Assembly (NCBI GenBank): GCA_958442925.1
Contig: CAUCIO010000079.1
Coordinates: 1-10,012 of the forward strand
DNA length: 10,012 bases
Direction of reading: 5' to 3'
Source: an uncultured Clostridium sp.
GTDB taxonomy: Bacteria; Bacillota; Clostridia; Lachnospirales; Lachnospiraceae
Shown: piece by piece, positions 7,580-10,012 of the stretch
Layout: every line of letters begins with the position of its first letter
Numbering within the stretch: position 1 is the stretch's first letter
Translations under genes and position numbers: made by a program
Notes under the pieces: generated by a model
The model's input: the letters and a program-made list of their open reading frames with translations, nothing else
What the model was told of the DNA's origin: nothing
The model's database searches: none

Positions 7580-7621
7580 AAAATCTCCCCGGCGGCGGAT
7601 ACCCGGCCAGGGAGATTTTTT
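7580..7621. terminator. Bidirectional Rho-independent terminator between convergent genes
   Basis: AAAATCTCCC (7580-7589) pairs with GGGAGATTTT (7610-7619), and a GGC/GCC helix (7591-7593 with 7606-7608) lies inside. A six-base T-run (7616-7621) serves the + strand and AAAA at 7580-7583 gives a T-run on the minus strand. It sits between the hydrolase (stop at 7522) and the minus-strand flavodoxin-ferredoxin gene (stop at 7647), so it can end both transcripts. Confidence 0.9.
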
Positions 7622-7646
7622 ACAGGCATTTTTAAGAGTCAGATTC

Positions 7647-8471
7647 CTAGAGGAAGAATTCCGGTTCTGCCCGTCTGGTATAGTTCTGCTCCAGCATAGC
7701 CACATGGGATAAAAAGGCCGGAACGTCGAAATACTTGGCGCCGGTTGGACATTTTTTCACGCATGCCTGGCATTTAATGCAGATACCAGATACCAGGGAC
7801 GGATCAGCTGCATCAATGGATCCCATAGGACAGGCTTCTACGCAGATGCCGCACTTGTCGCAGAGTTCTGCTTTCGTGAGGGGCTTTGCTTTTAAGAATA
7901 CAGCAGGCTTTCCGTCTGTGCCAAGAGGAGTATAGTAAGGTCCTACCGGATCATCGCCTCTTACAGAGACCGGGGCAGGGATTTCAGTCAGCGTCATCAC
8001 TTTTTCAGCCACAGAGAGGGCAAAGTTTTCAATGGCGTTCCAGTCAGCTTCATCAGGGCGTCCGGGAGCCAGTTTTTCGGAAAAGACGTGGCGGCAGGCG
8101 ATTCCGGCGCCTGCAATGGTGTGGAAGCCGTTGTTTTCCAGCTCATTGCGAAGCTCGATGAGCCCGTTGTCAAAGTTTCTGTTTCCAAAGGTGACAACCG
8201 GCACAGCCAGAGCCCCATCTGCCTTAAAGCAGTTCTGAACAGCTGGAAGGAGCTTGTTGGGAACGCGTCCGGCATAGACAGAGGTTCCGAATACAACCAG
8301 TTCGGAAGGTCCATAGTGCTGTGTTTCAGTCCGGCTTTCTGGAAGGGTATAATCATAGGAGTCAGCGGGAACTCCCAGCTTTTCTGCAATGAGACCAGCG
8401 ATTTTTTCTGTCACTGCCTTTGTGCTTCCCACGGCGCTGTAATAGACAGCTGTAACTTTTGTGATGTTCAT
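7647..8471 (-). CDS. Flavodoxin-domain / 2x[4Fe-4S] ferredoxin protein (EFR1-like)
   Basis: A 274-aa electron-transfer protein. Residues 5-155 look like a flavodoxin: beta strand TKVTAVYYS, FMN-phosphate-like loop SAVGSTKAV (12-20), then VVFGTSVYAGRVP and VVTFGNRNFDNG. Residues 200-245 form a bacterial-type ferredoxin domain with two classic clusters: Cys204, Cys207, Cys210, Cys214 and Cys231, Cys234, Cys237, Cys241, each CxxCxxCxxxCP. No membrane segment or signal is seen. This layout is common in anaerobic Clostridia and is often annotated as EFR1-family ferredoxin; the partner is rarely known. The ATG at 8471 follows AAGGAG (8486-8481, minus strand) with 9-base spacing. It lies 37 bases after the nitroreductase gene on the same strand, so the two are probably co-transcribed, and it could pass electrons to or from the nitroreductase flavin. 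That link is inference. Confidence 0.9.
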   Translation of the reverse strand: MNITKVTAVYYSAVGSTKAVTEKIAGLIAEKLGVPADSYDYTLPESRTETQHYGPSELVVFGTSVYAGRVPNKLLPAVQNCFKADGALAVPVVTFGNRNFDNGLIELRNELENNGFHTIAGAGIACRHVFSEKLAPGRPDEADWNAIENFALSVAEKVMTLTEIPAPVSVRGDDPVGPYYTPLGTDGKPAVFLKAKPLTKAELCDKCGICVEACPMGSIDAADPSLVSGICIKCQACVKKCPTGAKYFDVPAFLSHVAMLEQNYTRRAEPEFFL

Positions 8472-8508
8472 AGTAAATTTCTCCTTTTATAAAGTTTGTA
8501 CGAAGATA

Positions 8509-9069
8509 CTAGGCCTGCCATTGATTGTAGCTGATGATCTCGTCCAGAGATTTTCGCATCTTGTTTCTGGGGGAGCCGGAAACAGCCGGATAGCCCACAG
8601 AGATAACCAGTCTGGCCGGGCAGTTTTCAGGAATTCCAAACAGCTGATGCGCTTTTTCCTGATTAACGGTTCCGAGCATACAGGTTCCCAGTCCCAGAGA
8701 AGAGGCCTCGCAGCACAGAGCCATGGCAGCCATTCCAATATCCATCTGGGCAAAATGCTGGGAGCCGTACTGGGCCTCCACCGCTGGCTTTAAATGGGCT
8801 GTCTCCTCACAGATGACGATAAAGGCGGGAACACGGTCTGCCCAGGGACAGCCGCAGAGACCATGGTCATCTAAGATTTCTCCCATCCGGCCTTTCACCT
8901 CTGGATCGTCTACTACGATGAAACGCCATGGCTGGGAGTTGCAGGCGCTGGGGGAGAGGCCGGCTACTTCAACCAGATGTGTTAAGAGTTCCCTGGAAAC
9001 CGGTTTTTCACTATAGACGCGGCAGCTCTCGCGGGTGCGCTGAAGCGCTTCAAAATCTTCAAAATGCAT
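8509..9069 (-). CDS. Nitroreductase-family flavoprotein
   Basis: A 186-aa FMN-dependent oxidoreductase of the nitroreductase fold. Visible family features are RTRESCRVYS (11-20) with the FMN-phosphate arginines, the SPSACNSQPWRF segment (39-50), QMDIGMAAMALCCEASSLGLGTCML (108-132) and the terminal RKSLDEII (172-179), which usually contacts FMN. Such enzymes reduce nitroaromatics, quinones or flavins, mostly as homodimers; the natural substrate is unknown. It is cysteine-rich, with nine Cys in 186 residues, including a CGC at 72-74 and a CC at 119-120. The ATG at 9069 follows AGGAGG (9081-9076, minus strand) with 6-base spacing. A longer reading frame to 9129 has no such site and would begin in the predicted -10 box. 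It pairs with the downstream flavodoxin-ferredoxin gene. Confidence 0.92.
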   Translation of the reverse strand: MHFEDFEALQRTRESCRVYSEKPVSRELLTHLVEVAGLSPSACNSQPWRFIVVDDPEVKGRMGEILDDHGLCGCPWADRVPAFIVICEETAHLKPAVEAQYGSQHFAQMDIGMAAMALCCEASSLGLGTCMLGTVNQEKAHQLFGIPENCPARLVISVGYPAVSGSPRNKMRKSLDEIISYNQWQA

Positions 9070-9120
9070 AAGAATCCTCCTGTATTGTCTCACGTATTGA
9101 TAGCGATTGCTTCTGATGCT

Positions 9121-9151
9121 ATTATACAACAGGTTTGTAAAAGAAACAAAC
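9121..9151 (-). promoter_or_regulatory. Predicted nitroreductase promoter with overlapping dyad
   Basis: On the minus strand a perfect TATAAT (9126-9121) lies 17 bp from TTGTTT (9149-9144). The start would be near 9114, giving a leader of about 45 bases. The inverted repeat GTTTGT (9133-9138), 7-base spacer, ACAAAC (9146-9151) covers the -35 region and most of the spacer, where a repressor would bind. The spacing does not fit the Rex consensus. The regulator is unknown. Confidence 0.6.
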
Positions 9152-9176
9152 GGGAATACTGGTTTGCCGCCGGCCG

Positions 9177-9743
9177 CTACGGCAGATCCACTACTGTAAA
9201 ATCGTGTTCTACGGCTGGCAGAAATTTCTCTAAAATATCAGAGGTTTTGATTTTCAGGCTGGAGGTGTTGACGCAGGGATGGCAGCCCAGGAAAGGGGAC
9301 TCAAGAAGTTCTCTGTCAATAGCCAGCTTTACACGGTTATGTTTATCATTCATCAGTCCCAGGACACTGACAGAACCTGGGGAAATGGAGAGAAATTCTT
9401 CCATATGAGCCGCGTCTGCAAAGGACAGGCGGGATGTGCCCATCTGCTTTGAGAAGACAGAAGTTCTGAATTTTTTGTCCCCAGGAAGGAGAAGGAGATA
9501 AAAGTCAGAAGCCTGGGTATTGCATAAAAATAAGTTTTTACACATCTGGATCTGGAGAACCTGGTCAATATCGCGGCAGGCTTCAATGGTATCGGCAGGA
9601 GCATGGTCGACTCTCTCATAGGAGATGGAGAGCTGGTCCAACAAATCATAGACCAGGATTTCACGGGGCAGACGGCCTTCTGCCGAGACAGGGCGTCCGG
9701 AATAGACGGTGAAATCCTGGAAAGCAGCAGTATCTGTGTTCAT
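9177..9743 (-). CDS. Prolyl-tRNA editing protein, ProX/PrdX type (YbaK-like)
   Basis: A 188-aa trans-editing deacylase. The family hydrolyses Ala-tRNA(Pro) formed by error by prolyl-tRNA synthetase, protecting proline codons from alanine. Recognisable features are a helical N-terminal part (residues 25-60), the conserved lysine in QMCKNLFLCN (Lys69), FYLLLLPGDKKF, the LGxPSRLSF-like segment GTSRLSFAD (102-110), SPGSVSVLGLMND and the GCHPCVNTSSLKI motif (153-165) with the GxHP core. The length matches free-standing ProX. PrdX in Clostridium belongs to the same family and lies with proline reductase genes, but none are visible here. The ATG at 9743 follows AAGGAGG (9761-9755, minus strand). It is 107 bases upstream of the nitroreductase, which seems to have its own promoter, so co-transcription is uncertain. 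Confidence 0.9.
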   Translation of the reverse strand: MNTDTAAFQDFTVYSGRPVSAEGRLPREILVYDLLDQLSISYERVDHAPADTIEACRDIDQVLQIQMCKNLFLCNTQASDFYLLLLPGDKKFRTSVFSKQMGTSRLSFADAAHMEEFLSISPGSVSVLGLMNDKHNRVKLAIDRELLESPFLGCHPCVNTSSLKIKTSDILEKFLPAVEHDFTVVDLP

Positions 9744-9780
9744 GGCAGTTAAATCCTCCTTATATCGGCTGTTATAAAGT

Positions 9781-9808
9781 ATTATAAAGGGAAAAGAAAA
9801 AATTTCAA
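9781..9808 (-). promoter_or_regulatory. Predicted promoter of the prolyl-tRNA editing gene
   Basis: Minus-strand TTGAAA (9808-9803), a 16-bp spacer and a perfect TATAAT (9786-9781). The start would be near 9774, leaving a leader of about 30 bases with AAGGAGG before the ATG at 9743. The spacing is one base short of ideal but both boxes are strong. Confidence 0.7.
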
Positions 9809-9819
9809 GAATGGGGACA

Positions 9820-9855
9820 GGAACGCTGGAAGCAGAATGGGAACGCTGACAGCAG
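9820..9855 (+). repeat. Two 16-bp direct repeats, 20 bp apart
   Basis: GGAACGCTGGAAGCAG (9820-9835) and GGAACGCTGACAGCAG (9840-9855) agree at 14 of 16 positions with a 20-bp period, about two helical turns. They lie just upstream of the + strand promoter's -35 box (9865) and just upstream of the minus-strand promoter's -35 box (9808), a position suited to an activator or shared regulator. Chance duplication cannot be excluded. Confidence 0.55.
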
Positions 9856-9864
9856 GCGTTTGCA

Positions 9865-9897
9865 TTGCACTTGGAGAGCAGATGGGCTATAATAGCC
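9865..9897 (+). promoter_or_regulatory. Predicted promoter of a gene right of the window, with dyad over the -10 box
   Basis: TTGCAC (9865-9870), 17-bp spacer, perfect TATAAT (9888-9893). The -10 box lies within a perfect palindrome, GGCTAT (9885-9890), one base, ATAGCC (9892-9897), an operator-like position. The rest of the window (9898-10012) is a purine-rich leader with no start codon preceded by a convincing site; AGGAGCAGGGG near 9999-10008 could be the ribosome binding site of the next gene. Confidence 0.6.
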
Positions 9898-10012
9898 GAA
9901 ACAGCAGAAAAATTGAGAGAGAAACAAAAGAGCCAGAGAGACAGAAAAGATTAAAAAACAAAAATCAAAAAGTAGAAAAAGGTTTTATATTTTATTCAGG
10001 AGCAGGGGTAGA

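Noticed and set aside
7735..8492. Several + strand frames across the flavodoxin-ferredoxin gene
   Set aside because: They are antisense to a gene with intact cluster cysteines and lack ribosome binding sites or family features.
9070..9129. Longer N-terminus for the nitroreductase
   Set aside because: The extra 20 residues do not resemble the family, the frame would start in the TATAAT box, and ATG 9069 has a perfect AGGAGG.
9165..9184. TGCCG/CGGCA hairpin at the end of the prolyl-tRNA editing gene as a terminator
   Set aside because: Only a 5-bp stem overlapping the stop codon, and no T-run follows on the minus strand.

Overview
The window looks like chromosomal DNA from a low-to-moderate G+C Firmicute, most likely a Lachnospiraceae-type Clostridium. 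The grounds are strong AGGAGG ribosome binding sites, a pth-mfd pair, a flavodoxin-ferredoxin fusion (EFR1-like) common in anaerobic Clostridia, and a ProX/PrdX-type prolyl-tRNA deacylase. The organism is inferred from style and gene content, not from a marker gene. No rRNA, tRNA, CRISPR array or insertion sequence is visible.

Layout. (1) Bases 1-56 hold a terminator of an upstream gene. (2) Bases 89-1439 hold a small regulatory locus. It starts with a promoter that has a 19-bp spacer containing a dyad, the typical MerR architecture. Next come a MerR-family regulator with two predicted C-terminal membrane segments (202-1080), a perfect 18-bp inverted repeat (1091-1146), and a 76-aa protein (1209-1439) that resembles the regulator's own sensor-like domain. 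(3) Bases 1596-7522 hold a housekeeping run on the + strand: promoter, structured leader, peptidyl-tRNA hydrolase (pth), transcription-repair coupling factor (mfd), 23S rRNA pseudouridine synthase (rluF-like) and an AT-richer metallo-beta-lactamase-fold hydrolase. (4) A bidirectional terminator at 7580-7621 separates this from three minus-strand genes. (5) Those are, in transcription order, a prolyl-tRNA editing protein (9743-9177), a nitroreductase (9069-8509) and a flavodoxin/2x[4Fe-4S] protein (8471-7647). The last two are 37 bases apart and appear to have their own promoter. (6) Bases 9744-10012 are a divergent promoter region: one promoter for the deacylase and one, with a dyad over its -10 box, for a gene beyond the right edge.

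How the genes fit together. Pth, RluF and ProX all serve translation (peptidyl-tRNA recycling, ribosome modification, editing of misacylated tRNA-Pro), and Mfd couples repair to transcription. The nitroreductase and the flavodoxin-ferredoxin protein form a plausible anaerobic redox pair. The least ordinary part is the MerR locus, where a membrane-anchored regulator sits beside a stand-alone protein resembling its sensor domain.
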